Shown here in pieces: positions 1 through 10,879 of a DNA stretch of 64,000 nucleotides (the stretch's first letter is position 1; each line of letters starts with the position of its first letter). The DNA is from Corbicula japonica (Eukaryota; Mollusca; Bivalvia; Venerida; Cyrenidae), in assembly GCA_038501625.1 (NCBI GenBank), contig JAZAYU010000123.1, forward strand, positions 1,736,001 through 1,800,000, given 5' to 3'. The notes beneath the pieces are model-generated. The model did not search any database, was not told the origin of the DNA, and saw only the letters and a program-made list of their open reading frames with translations. The position numbers and the translations under genes are program-made.

Positions 1-439
1 CCCTCCATTCATTTAACATAAAAAGATCCCCCCTATGTAAGCATAATTCTGCTTATTTTGGACCACCTACAGAAGTTTTTTTTGTTTGTCATATTATTTA
101 TACTTCTGTGATTGTGCTATGTACTAGTTTGCATTGATACACTGTAACAGTTTCACTTTCATTTCAGTAGTTAAAACAAAATGGAGCCCACTCACCCCAC
201 TCCCTTTGGAAGTGTAAAAGCCCTTTCCTAACCCCCATTAGAATAATAATACACATAGGGTTAACCCCATATAGAATTTCTTTATTTTTCCTCCTGGGGT
301 AGGATATATGTTCAAATGGAATAGCCCTTAGTCATCTTGAAAATATTTATCTTATTTACCTTGTAAAAACAAAAATAAAGAGAATCAGTTTTCATGGGCA
401 ATGTATGTTTGTTCTTTTTTTCAAGAGACTGGTTCACAG

Positions 440-700
440 TTACCATGATTACACAGTGTATAACCCTTTACTTCATAGATAGGACTTTAATCACTTGGGC
501 AAATAGTGTAGATCCAGATCAGCTGGAATATCTTTGCACAACATCTACACTGAATCTAAATTCATTCAATAATTTCTGAACTAGTGATATATGTACCGGT
601 ATATGTAGATCCAGATCATATGTCATGGATGTGCCATCTGATCTGGATCTAAACTGGTTCGCCCTAAGAAAAGGTTTTACCATGAAGTAAAAGGATAAGG
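440..700. repeat. GATC-rich palindromic interspersed repeat, copy 1
   Basis: The block has the hallmark words of a family found again at 1.2, 29.4, 34.6, 36.2, 53.4, 62.8, 63.1 and 63.6 kb: a GTGTAGATCCAGATCAG-type word, then GTGCCATCTGATC, then a second inverted GATCTGGATC word. It codes for nothing convincing; the short reading frame at 394-579 is an accident of this repeat. It is probably a short palindromic nonautonomous element. Confidence 0.6.
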
Positions 701-914
701 AGTTGTAAGAACTTGTTTCATTCTCAAAAATATATAATAAATTTAACTACCAGTACAGGTAATATTAAATAAACTCAAGCAAACACTTAAATTTGAATTT
801 ACCCCAGGGTTAAGGAGGAAATGCTGGGAGGCCGAGCAGTTAATAAGTCTGTGATCTGTTTTTATTTACTGTTCAGCATTGTTTATGTTAAACTTTTTCT
901 CTATACATGTGCCC

Positions 915-1050
915 AAGGTTATAAAACTGAGCATGGAAACCAGTCTCAAATCTCAAGCATCTGATTGGCTGAAATGGCGACTGGTCGCCATTTCAGCCAA
1001 TCAGATGCTTGAGATTTGAGACTGGTATCCAATCTCAGCTTTATAACCTT
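915..1050. repeat. Near-perfect 136-bp fold-back (hairpin) element
   Basis: The two halves are inverted copies that meet at GCGACTGGTCGC near 977-988. The arms begin AAGGTTATAAA and end TTTATAACCTT, with only a few mismatches over about 65 bp each. Two decayed relatives follow within 1.5 kb (1968-2053 and 2310-2458). This is a fold-back MITE-like family; a long hairpin transcript is possible but not shown. Confidence 0.75.
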
Positions 1051-1154
1051 CAACCATGGTTTTTATCCCATGTGCTACCAGTTTATATTGAAATCAGCCT
1101 TCAACATGTTCAAATTGCCTGCAGTCTGTTGGTGGCTTTTAGATTAATTAGACT

Positions 1155-1262
1155 AAGAATTAAAGATTTTAGATCTTGATCAGTCTGCACAGTTTTGCAG
1201 GCTGATCCGGATCTTCACTGGTCAGACATGGAATATAAGCCACATTCCTTGGAGTAAAGGTT
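1155..1262. repeat. GATC-rich palindromic repeat, half copy
   Basis: It carries the words AGATCTTGATCAGTCTGCAC and GCAGGCTGATCCGGATCTTC, inverted relative to each other, then a CCTTGGAGTAAAGG tail typical of the same family. It is shorter than the copies at 29.4 and 62.8 kb. Confidence 0.5.
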
Positions 1263-1597
1263 GTTGTTTTTTTAATGAGTGTTATGCTGTTACAATATTA
1301 AAACATGCTTTTAAATTATTTATTTGTCTGTTTCTTTTGATTTTCATTTTGTCTTTATAATGTTTAAAAATAGGTCTTTAAAATAGGTCTAAAAGTGAGT
1401 GTATTCTTTATTGAAATGTTAACAAAATGTTGATTTATGCAAAATTTATATTTCATAATTGACATACTTGTTAATCAGACAGGATCATTAAATTATTAAA
1501 TTAAATATTCGCCAGATAGAATGGTGAACTATTACATTAATTTGAATAAAAATGTTTAAAAATAATGTAAAAATTTAATTGTGTGTTTTGTTTGCAG

Positions 1598-1763
1598 GGC
1601 CAATGCCTGTCCGAACTGTGATACCAAATTCCCAACATGCATTGTGACTGGGAGACCTCTGATGGAATATCAATTCTGGATGTGCAGCGCCTGCAAACAC
1701 CGGGCATACGAGTCAGAAATAGCCCAGCGTCAACACTGTCCGCTCTGTCACACAGCTGTGTAA
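1598..1763 (+). CDS. Last coding exon of an IFT-A WD-repeat protein, probably WDR35/IFT121
   Basis: The exon encodes about 54 residues with paired cysteines laid out as CPNC, CSAC and CPLC around the core YQFWMC, ending in HTAV and a TAA stop. This layout matches my memory of the zinc-binding carboxyl terminus of IFT-A ciliary transport proteins, best WDR35/IFT121; I could not check it against a database. The acceptor TTTGCAG at 1591-1597 precedes it and the reading frame is entered with the last base of a split codon. Upstream exons must lie left of the window or in the preceding 1.6 kb, where I see none. IFT-A works in retrograde intraflagellar transport and ciliary membrane cargo entry. 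The alternative is another zinc-ribbon protein of the same group. Confidence 0.6.
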
Positions 1764-1967
1764 TCCAGAGTTCAGTCTGTCTGCACTTGTATTGGCTTAG
1801 CTGACTCTCCAAAGTGATAAAACTAGCAGTGTGCTATCCTATTTATTATAGCTATCATATTTATTTTGATTTTAATGACTGACAATTTGAAGAAACTACA
1901 AGGAAGTAACCACTGTGGCAATTTTAGATGTATATCTTTGTCTTGAAAAAGTTTAACACCCTAGGGT

Positions 1968-2053
1968 CCAAGATCATAAAACTGAGATTGGAGACCAGTT
2001 TAAAATCTCAAGCATCTGACTGGCTGAAATGGTAACCAGTCGCCATTTCAGCC
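1968..2053. repeat. Decayed, truncated copy of the 915-1050 fold-back
   Basis: It repeats the left arm (GATCATAAAACTGAGATTGG, then CTCAAGCATCTGACTGGCTG) and a short stub of the right arm (CAGTCGCCATTTCAGCC). The rest of the right arm is missing. Confidence 0.6.
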
Positions 2054-2309
2054 ATGGATATAACTTGTTTTCTCATAAGTGACCACTAAAGAATGTCAAT
2101 CTACACTTCACTTATGCCATAAAAGCCATATACCTGTATAAGGAGTAAAGGGTGAAATAATGGAGTGAGATACAATGTTAGACATCAAAAAAGTCTATGG
2201 CATTTTCCATGAAGAAGTAAAAATAAAATGATCAATTTTATGGTTATTACCTCCAATTTGGATGTTCATTACAGCAGCTAATCTGCACAATGATGTGGCA
2301 GATCTTTGT

Positions 2310-2458
2310 CCAAGATCATAAAACTAAATAAGGAGACCATTCTCAAATCTCAAGCATCTGATCGGCTGAAATGGCGACTGGTTGTCTTTTCATCCAATCA
2401 GATGCTTGAGAAGTTGAGATTTGAGGCCTGTCTCCAATCTCAGTTTAATGATGTTGGG
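2310..2458. repeat. Third, diverged copy of the fold-back family
   Basis: Both arms are present (CTCAAGCATCTGATCGGCTG and CATCCAATCAGATGCTTGAG) with several mismatches and a small insertion in the right arm. It starts GATCATAAAACT and ends AGTTTAATGATGTTGG. Confidence 0.65.
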
Positions 2459-2689
2459 CATTGATAGACTGTGATCATTTCCATGGCACTTGGCAATCTA
2501 AGAAAAAATTACTCTATACCATAATCAGAAAAGTAAAGAAATCATTTGAGGGAGGGGGAGTGTGGGGGTTGTATGTAATTTTTATGAAAATATTTGTTTG
2601 GCTTTGGAACTGTTGCTCTTTGGAGTAAAAGAAGAAAAAGAAAAATCTCACTTTCCGAACAACCAATAAATAATTTAGATAAATAATAA

Positions 2690-5060
2690 TTAAGAATGAA
2701 CTACTTCTACAGTTTTTAAGATATTGACTTGAAACTTGATACATATGTTCGGCATGAAGTGTAGATGTGCGTGACATATTTTTCGTGTGGATTAGTCCAT
2801 TATTTTTTGCAGGGGACATGATTTAACAAAATCGTGTTATGCAAACTTCTAAATCTTGTGATGCGAACTACTTCTACAGTTTTTAAGATATTGACTTGAA
2901 ACTTGATACATATGTTCGGCATGAAGTGTAGATGTGCGTGACATATTTTTCGTGTGGATCAGTCCATTATTTTTCGGAGGGGATCATGATTCAACAAATC
3001 TTGTGACGCGAACTACTTCTACAGTTTTTAAGATATTGACTTGAAACTTGATACACATGTTCGGCATGAAGTGTAGATGTGCGTGACATATTTTTCATCT
3101 GGATTAGTCCATTATTTTTTGCAGGGGAGCACGATTTAACAAAATCTTGTGACGCAAACTACTACTACAGTTTTTAACATATTGACTTGAAACTTGATAC
3201 ACATGTTCGGCATGAAGTGTAGATGTGCGTGACATATTTTTCATCTGGATTAGTCCATTATTTTTTTCAGGGGAGCACAATTTAACAAAATCTTGTGACG
3301 CAAACTTCTACTACAGTTTTTAAGATATTGACTTGAAACTTGATACACATGTTCGGCATGAAGTGTAGATGTGCGTGACATTTTTTCATCAGGATTAGTC
3401 TATTATTTTTTGCAGGGGACATGATTTAACAAAATCCTGTTATGCAAACTTCTACACTTACTACGTCAACAGTTTTCAAGATATAGACTTGATACTTTAA
3501 ACATATGTTCGTGAGTACATTTGCGCAAATTTTTTTTTTCTCATGTGGATCAGTCCATTATTTTTCAGCGGGGAGCACGATTTAACAAAATCTTGTGACG
3601 TGAACTACTTCTACAGTTTTTAAGATATTGACTTGAAACTTGATACATATGTTCGGCATGAAGTGTACATGTGTGTGACATATTTTTCGTGTGGATCAGT
3701 CCATTATTTTTTGCAGGGGACATGATTAAACAAAATCGTGTTATGCAAAATTCTACAGTTTTTAAGATATAATACTTGAAACTAAAATTGTATGTTCTGC
3801 ATGAAGTGCGCATGTAAGCGACATATTTTTTTTGTGGATCAGTCCATTTTTTTGGAGGGGAGCATTATTTAACAAAAACTTTTATTTTAAATCTTATGAC
3901 GCAAACTACTTCTCAAGTTTTCAAACTTTAAACATACGTTTGTGAGTAGATTTCCATGACATACTTTGTTTCATGTGGATCAGTCCATTATTTTTTAGCA
4001 GGGGAGTATGATTCAACAAAACCTTATGACACGAACTACTTCTACAGTTTTTAAGATATTCACTTGAAACTTGATACACATGTTCGGCATGAAGTGTAGA
4101 TGTGCGTGACATATTTTTCATGTTGATCAGTCCATTATTTTTTGCAGGGGACATGATTTAACAAAATCGTGGTATGCAAACTTCTACACTAACTATGTCA
4201 ACAGTTTTCAAGATATCGACTTGAAACTTTCAACATATGTTTGTGAGTACATTTGCGCAAATTTTCTTTTCGTCTCATGTGGATCAGTCCATTATTTTTC
4301 GGAGGGGAGCCCGATTTAACAAAATCTTGTGACGCGAACTACTTCTACAGTTTTTAAGATATTGACTTGAAACTTACTACATTTGTTTGTTATGAAGTGT
4401 AGATATGTGTGACATATTTTTCGTGTGGATCAGTCCATTATTTTTTGCAGGGGACATGATTTAACAAAATCGTGTTATGCAAACTTCTACACTTACTACG
4501 TCAACAGTTTTCAAGATATCGACTTGAAACTTTAAACATATGTTCTTGGTACATTTGCGCAAATTTTTTTTCTCTCATCTAGATCAGTCCATTATTTTTC
4601 GGAGGGGAGCACGATTTAACAAAATCTTGTGACGCGAACTACTTCTACAGTTTTTATGATATTGACTTGAAACTTGATACATATGTTCGGCATGAAGTGT
4701 AGATGTGCGTGACATATTTTTCGTGTAGATCAGTCCATTATTTTTTGCAGGGGACATGATTTAACAAAATCGTGTTATGGAAACTTCTACAGTTTTCAAG
4801 ATATCGACTTGAAACTGAAATCATATGTTCTGCATGAAGTGCGCATGTTAGTGACATATTTCTTATGGATCAGTCCATTTTTGGTTTGAGGGGAGCATTA
4901 TTTAACAAAATCTTATGACACAAACTACTTCTCCAGTTTTCAAACTTTTAACATACGTTCGTGATTAGATTTGCATGACATATTTTTTTTTTCATTTGGA
5001 TCAGTCCATTATTTTTTAGAAGGGGAGCAGGTTTCAACAAAATCTTCTGACGTCAACTAC
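2690..5060 (+). repeat. Tandem array, about 16 units of about 147 bp
   Basis: The landmark AGTCCATTATTTTT recurs at about 2800, 2963, 3106, 3255, 3554, 3699, 3985, 4130, 4287, 4434, 4589 and 4735, that is every 143-165 bp. Each unit also holds TTTTTAAGATATTGACTTG and a GTTCGGCATGAAGTG word. Two subtypes alternate in the second half, one with TTCGTGAGTACATTTGCGC. The minus-strand reading frames here are products of the repeat and not genes. It is probably the internal array of a nonautonomous element that ends at the hairpin at 5212-5250. Confidence 0.85.
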
Positions 5061-5211
5061 TTTTACAGTTTTGTTTACATCCGGTGAAAACCCAAGTTGC
5101 TATTTTTAAACACAACTTTTGCAGCAAATTTTCAGGATTTCAATTATTTTTCAACTTTCACCCATGAAAGATGCAAACATCATTTCTGTATACTCTGACA
5201 AAGCAGTATTA

Positions 5212-5250
5212 CGGGGGTATTAATCACCTTCAGTGATAGCTCTAGTCTTA
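5212..5250 (+). repeat. Candidate 3' terminal hairpin of the 147-bp-array element
   Basis: A short stem ATCAC-CTTCA-GTGAT is followed by AGCTCTAGTC, after GGGGGTATTA. The same arrangement in decayed form occurs at about 29050-29085. A hairpin followed by a CTCTNGT-like tail resembles the 3' ends at 42.27, 51.03 and 51.72 kb. The link to the array is inference. Confidence 0.4.
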
Positions 5251-6600
5251 TAGTAGTCCTACTAGTTTTTGCTTTCCAAAAAGCTAGTCGGTCATTAGCT
5301 CAAACTTTTAACAAGACGGCAGAAAACTTTGAATTTTAAGCCACTTTTATTGGATGCCATACAAGAAATGTAAGTTTACTTATAGGTGTTTTCTCTTTCG
5401 AATGAGATGTATTGAACCTGGTGATAAATCTAACCCTGTTTGCGAACAAGTTAATAATTTTTCTGGAAGTAAACCAAAATGGAAAAGTTTGACAAACAAT
5501 ATTTTTGTGTCAGAAAGTGTTAGAAAGCAACGATTATCAAGCTGTAAATATATATATCAAAAGCTACAGAATATGTTAAAAAACAAAGTTTTTCACAGTC
5601 ATAGGGTGGGAGAGAAAAACGTGAACAGTCTGTCAGGGACTCACAGGTATGATAAAATTGTTCTTTCTGATCTAGAACAATATCGTTAGAATGTTGGTAT
5701 TCACTTAGTATGTCTCATGACTTCGAATAACAACCTAACGCATTGATTTCAAAAGTATGCACTACAGTGCCGTCTTTGTTAAAAAGATATGCTAATGACC
5801 GACTAGCTTTTAAGAAAGCAAAAGTTTGTATTGTTGTATTATCTATTATTGACAGTTGCATGACCCGATTTGATACTTCTGCAGAAGTATGTGTGTTTGA
5901 ATGTTCCAAAGATTATTTTGTTGATTCAAAACCAAATTACAACTAAGTAAAGCTTAAACTTGTAGTGTCTACTATTTTCAGTTTCATTACCCGATTTAAG
6001 ATTTCTTCAAAACTGTGTGTTCTGGTGTTCCAAAGATAATTTTTACATTCAAAACAGTTAAGGAAAATAATCAAGAAAGTACCGACGGATGTATCCATAT
6101 CGAGCTAGCTAAACCATGTAAAACATTCCCTGGGATACCTCTGATCCCCGAGTTTCACAAAATGCTGCAGAAGTTCGTAGATTCGTTGTCAGCAAACTAA
6201 GTAGCTAATCTCGGTTCAGTGTTCTCTACACATTTTATCTGCTTTGGTTTAATAAATTTATAAGCTGTACATCTTTTGTTTATCATATACAGTGTACATT
6301 TACTAGACAAAATCCATGTAAATGTATATGTATAATGTTCGTTGTCGGAAATATCTTTATGAGTAATAAGCCTAGCTGATAAGAAGCTAAAAAGAGGATT
6401 TAAGAATAGGTAAAAACTCCAAATGTGACGTTCTTCAACAGCCAATAAGAGGCCTCTAGGTTTTTATAGATAACGACTGAGTAAGAGTCTATCCATAAAT
6501 AACGACTGAGTAAGAGTCTAATTATCTAAATTATACGTTCCGTCTGGAACGTGATCATTGCTTTACATCACTGTTAACCGGTGTTCAGGTAGAAAGCTCA
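5251..6600. other. Unassigned stretch with weak open frames and a small duplication
   Basis: Plus-strand frames exist at 5354-5689 (111 codons, basic, with several cysteines) and 5743-5946 (67 codons). I recognise no family and no splice pattern that would make them genes. The segment around 5866-5930 (CCCGATTTGATACTTCTGCA, then GTTCCAAAGATTATTTT) is repeated in diverged form at about 5985-6055, which suggests a small tandem duplication. Nothing else is supported. Confidence 0.35.
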
Positions 6601-6626
6601 AGTTTGGTCGATTATAATATGTCGGT

Positions 6627-6702
6627 CATCAGGATGACCGACAATCATCAGGATGACCGACAACCATCAGGATGACCGACAATCATCAGGATGACCGACA
6701 AT
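6627..6702 (+). repeat. Four 19-bp tandem repeats
   Basis: The unit CATCAGGATGACCGACAAT repeats four times with one substitution in unit 2 or 3. Each unit with its neighbour also makes the imperfect palindrome GGTCATCAGGATGACC. Confidence 0.9.
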
Positions 6703-6703
6703 A

Positions 6704-6766
6704 AATATGACGTCGTAAATGCTTATTTATCATTTTTTTATTTTATGGCAATTACGACGTCATATT
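6704..6766. repeat. Inverted repeat with CRE-like core
   Basis: AATATGACGTCGTAA at 6704-6718 is matched exactly by its reverse complement at 6752-6766, with a 33-base T-rich spacer. Each arm contains a TGACGTC half. It directly follows the 19-bp tandem repeats. Confidence 0.8.
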
Positions 6767-7013
6767 GCCGAACGCAGTTTTCGTGTCGCATGTTCGGACC
6801 GATTTTCAGTCGGGACAATTATCTAAGTTATCGGCAAATTTACAACATGAAAGGCCTAAATATAGCAATATTTGTGAGTTGAATAACAGATGTTCTGCTG
6901 AAGGTAGACGTCATCAGCCGAGTTACCATCCGTCCGCAGGTGTTTCGCTCCATTTACACTCGGGACACCCTCGGGATGGCGGAGCAGGTAGGGTTGATCA
7001 GGCCCTACCCCGT

Positions 7014-7757
7014 CTACCTTGGCTGCCATTCATGTTTGCTACGGAGCATCCATAGCCAGCTGGATGCTCTTTCGGCTATTCTCCCCAGAGCATGGACTGT
7101 GCGCTTTCGTGCCGCTCCTTTGATGCCCAATGCTCCGAACATTCTCCACACTGATTGTGATGGAAAGCCACGACATCCGACCTCGATCGGGAGGACCTGA
7201 GTGTTCCAGCCGTTGGACTTGCAGGATTGGGCCAAGTCTCCGTACTTGGACCTCTTGAGCTCGTGGGATTCTTCAATGCGTTCCTCCCATGGGACTGTCA
7301 GCTCAACCAGCACCACTCGTTTAGGATTCCTGGACCATATCACAATGTCTGGCCGGAGGGTAGTCTGGGCGATCTCCTGGGGGAACTGTAGTTGTTCCTT
7401 TAGGTCAGCCTTCATTTCCCATGACCTGGATTCATTCAGGATTCCGGTCGATGCTGGGGCTGACTTGGGTACTTGTTCTCCCTCCTTCAGGAACCCGATG
7501 TAGCGGTTCTGGTTTGGCCTCGGTCTCTCTTTCTTCCTTTCGGTTTCAAGGACGTGAGCTACCTCAGACAGGACCTGGTCATGACGCCATCTGTAGCGCC
7601 CCTGCGATAGGGCTGTGGGGCATGATGAGAGTACATGTTTGAGTGATCCTGGTGAACCACACAATGGACATGCCGGGTCGTCAATCAGCTTCCACAGGTA
7701 CAGGTTGGTAGGAGATGGGAGCATGTCGTAGATAATATTACCATTATTCTTGCTTCA
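7014..7757 (-). pseudogene. LINE-type retroelement carboxyl-terminal fragment (zinc finger plus endonuclease-like region)
   Basis: The minus-strand frame of about 236 residues starts inside a protein: the frame is open a few codons above the first methionine and then meets a stop. Near its start it has a zinc-finger pattern, CPLC followed by H and C in KHVLSSCP, as seen after the reverse transcriptase of LINEs. About residues 125-150 read RPDIVIWS then VVLVELTVPWEER, which fits the acidic and lysine spacing of a restriction-like endonuclease. No reverse transcriptase is present, so the copy is 5'-truncated, as is usual for LINE insertions. GC content is clearly higher than in its surroundings, which supports an insertion. 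The clade is uncertain. Confidence 0.6.
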
Positions 7758-7879
7758 GACACATAAATTACTTACATTTTCCAGTTATAATCTACGATAA
7801 TCCATTTTAATTTCCACCACAGTATTCTTGTATATGCGGCTCTCAGCCGTGTAGACATTGCTTGATTCTGATTGGCTGA

Positions 7880-9400
7880 TGCAAATCATGCATCCGCCTT
7901 AGTCTCAATAATTCGACTGCAAGCACAGACCTATTATCATGCTGACTTTTTACAGATGTCTGTCCTTTACGTCTCAACCAAAATAGACCAAAACTGTGGT
8001 GGAAATCGGCGAGGGTTAAGATTTTTAAGAACCCGAGTTTTACTGTTTTTTTTTCCTTAAAATCTGTACACAAGCATGTTCACTTATTGTTTTAAAACAC
8101 ATCTGCGATCAAAATAAATACTAAAATATTATATTTTGTGAAAAATTTCTGTTAAACCCATTACCGTTTAATCACCGTCTCAGGTTTACATCGCCATGCG
8201 GGGCGGAGCTTCGATCCAACACACTAACCAATGAAATTAAGATATTTCTTCAAAACAATTATGTTCAGTAAAGGAGGGTGTACGCGGTAAATATATTCGA
8301 AACGTGAAATTTATGTATGATTTCTTGCGTGTTTATTAAGCAGAAAGAAGAAGTTGCAACTGATTTATAGTTTCATTTACGTTATATTAACGATTTAGTT
8401 CTAAACCGGCTTTCTGGTTACAAAATATAGCTTTAATAAAGAAAGAAATAATCTGTCAGGGGTGGAGATGGTAGGCTGTGATCGGTGTTTTTCTTGTGCA
8501 TTATGATGATATGAACAAGCCTGTATTTTCATTTATCAACAATAAAAACTACAAAAAACTCAGAGCATTTTTAATAAAGTATATACAACAGTGATCAAAA
8601 CTTTCAAGACTGTAATTCGTCGTACAGTTTTATTTCTTTACTCTGACCAATTTGACTCTATAACTGCAAGTATTTACATGACAACATTTACAGCGCAACC
8701 CGTTTCGCCTTGTCCAACCTTTTTGACAACTTCTTAATTCTATTTGAAAATTTTGTGTAGTTTATTTTTGTCACTGACGAAACTTTAGGAAACGATTTGT
8801 GGTATCTTCCGCTAATATTTCTAGTCAGCTTTTCGTCTTTCAATAGAGTTGCGAAAAACTTTTTTCTCATATTTTTGACAAAAGAAATCATAGTGTTTTT
8901 TGCAGGAAAGAAAATATTAGTATTAAATATGAAAGTATTTTGTAATTGACAAGAATTGATCAATCTTGACTAAAATGTGTAAAACGGCGTTTAACGCTTA
9001 CGCGCAGTGCAGGTTATCATATAGTAGCGTCGTGTGTACATCAGCTGTCGATATCCAATATGGTAGAGCTAGGTAGATTTTACCGTGTTAAATCAGTTTG
9101 AAAGTTTAACTGCCGATGTGAACAATTGCGTGAATGGATTTTCTTTATAGATGTCTCATCTGATGCAGAAAATTACAAGCTTTCTGTACATGTAAAAATT
9201 ATGCAGGTAAAACCCAATTTTTTAGCCATAAATCGTGCCCAACGGATTTCGTTGGGCATTACATACGCAAAGAAGACAACTTTTCCACCACAGTTTTGGT
9301 CTATTTTGGTTTGTACTCTGAAGATTGACCCAGCAAAAAAATAGCACAATATCCACCTTTTAGAGTACAATTATTTGGACTAGCATCCGCCTCATATTAT
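7880..9400. mobile_element. Element bounded by long inverted repeats, unknown type
   Basis: A 30-bp core (it contains CCAAAATAGACCAAAACTG) at about 7977-8005 reappears inverted at about 9282-9311. Outside the core the arms remain similar for about 100 bp more: GCATCCGCC and TAGTCTCAATAATTCGACT on the left match TAGTCCAAATAATTGTACT on the right strand. The 1.2-kb interior has an unrecognised 91-codon minus frame (8688-8963) and a 9-bp hairpin at 9236-9258. It could be a TIR transposon without transposase, or two facing copies of one repeat. Confidence 0.5.
9236..9258. repeat. Perfect 9-bp stem hairpin
   Basis: TGCCCAACG and CGTTGGGCA flank a 5-base loop. It lies inside the long inverted repeat element near its right arm. 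No function is evident. Confidence 0.7.
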
Positions 9401-10590
9401 ACAGTACTAATTAGACGAATTACAAATAAATAGATGTTTTTATAATATAAATCATACTTCCATATAAAATCGGACAGAAATATATATTTTCTTGATAATT
9501 AAAGTTAGCGTACAATAGTTTGATTGTTTTTCTTACTGTTTAAAGGACATAACCTGACTGTTGAAAATATTATTTCCGTCTACGAATTTTTTACGCAACT
9601 GTCAATCGGGAATATGTCAAGTGAAAGTTCTGCATACACAGTACTTGAATATAATTTCTTACCGGATTTAATTCATGTTTACCGATGATTTGATGCTTAA
9701 AGGTGAATTTTGTTATAAATTTTCAGTGCCTAATCATTTAAAGCTGAGATTATGACTTTCTGTAAACTTTTTGTTAAAACTAAATATGCGACATGTTTTT
9801 GATGCATGGCGTTTAGAGGTAACGCTTGCCAATAAATGAAAAATATAAAATGTCAAAATATTAAATGTTAAAGGTTAAAGAAGCATGCATTCCTCTAAAT
9901 ATTTGGAGTAATCTTATAGATGTCAAATTTTAGATGATTTCACTCATTTTAGTTGATTAAATTAAAGTTATACCAAGGGTTTTGCAGTCGTTACAAATAT
10001 GATTGTAGCATTTTTATAATTAAATAGATTTGCAACCTTGTTTAGATGAATAGGGTATGGCTTTCCATTGAAATAATTGACCTTTTGAATTTAGAGTCTA
10101 AACAACGGAAGTCAGTATTTCCGTACAATTGTTCAGGGGGTATGCGTATGTATAACGACATAGCAGCTATGCTTAAAATTAATCAAATTTTAAAATATTT
10201 ATTAAAATCATCAAACATTTCAGTAGGCAGTTACTGCATATGTAAAAAAATACTAAGTGACACCAAAAATAATTTGATTTTATGTTACTTTATCAGTTTT
10301 CTCAGTTAAAAATGTGATAGCGATATTAGCTTTGTCCGTTAAGGTTGATAAAGAATGAAAAAAAATACATTTAAGTTCCAGCATTTGATAATTTTTAAGA
10401 CAAGACGTAACAATTTCTTGCTTAATCAAATAAAATATTTCAAAAGTTTTCGCTAGTTTTAACGTTTATCATTGTAAAACATGTTTTTACTCAATACGCT
10501 CTATACATCTCCATTATTAGCAACCCCCCATGACCAAAGTATGATCGGTACCGGAAAACGGGATAAAGAGGAAACTGGGCTTTCCCCAGG
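9401..10590. other. AT-rich noncoding stretch
   Basis: An 87-codon frame at 10046-10309 has no recognisable domain and a composition like its surroundings. No gene, repeat array or RNA is supported. Confidence 0.4.
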
Positions 10591-10593
10591 CAG

Positions 10594-10673
10594 TTATGGC
10601 ATACCGGCACCGGGATGCCTTAATTTCTAAACTATCATTTGCGGTACGCTTATTTTCTGCCGGTATGCCATAA
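10594..10673. repeat. Inverted repeat with 16-bp perfect arms
   Basis: TTATGGCATACCGGCA at 10594-10609 is exactly complementary to TGCCGGTATGCCATAA at 10658-10673, with a 48-base spacer. Related words (GTACCGG, CACCGGGATGCC) occur just around it, so it may be the core of a larger palindromic repeat. Confidence 0.75.
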
Positions 10674-10879
10674 ATCCTGGCCGTGATGCCTTATAATACA
10701 ATAAACGGGGTCAATAAACATGTCAAATTACGCAACTTTCTCGCCAGTTTCAAGCGTTTCTCTGATATTGTTAAGCGTCTACCGTCAAAGATAACTCATT
10801 ACAATATTTAATGAGTGTCTGCTGTGTATAATGAAAGTCTGCTGTGTATCAGCAGTCTGATGCAACATGAATAAGTGTC

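Larger units (their letters stand above)
1..1597. other. Noncoding flank or intron upstream of the IFT-A-type exon
   Basis: No coding exon is recognised here. The stretch ends in a convincing splice acceptor (TTTGCAG, 1591-1597), so at least its right part is probably the last intron of the gene that ends at 1763. It contains a GATC-rich palindromic repeat (about 440-700), a perfect-looking fold-back (915-1050) and another GATC-type half copy (about 1155-1262). Confidence 0.5.

Noticed and set aside
2514..4154. Minus-strand frames with a repeated MSPAKNNGL word
   Set aside because: They repeat with the 147-bp array and are broken differently in each unit, as expected for noncoding repeats.
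7201..7642. Plus-strand frames opposite the LINE fragment
   Set aside because: They are shadows of the minus-strand frame, whose zinc-finger and endonuclease words are recognisable.
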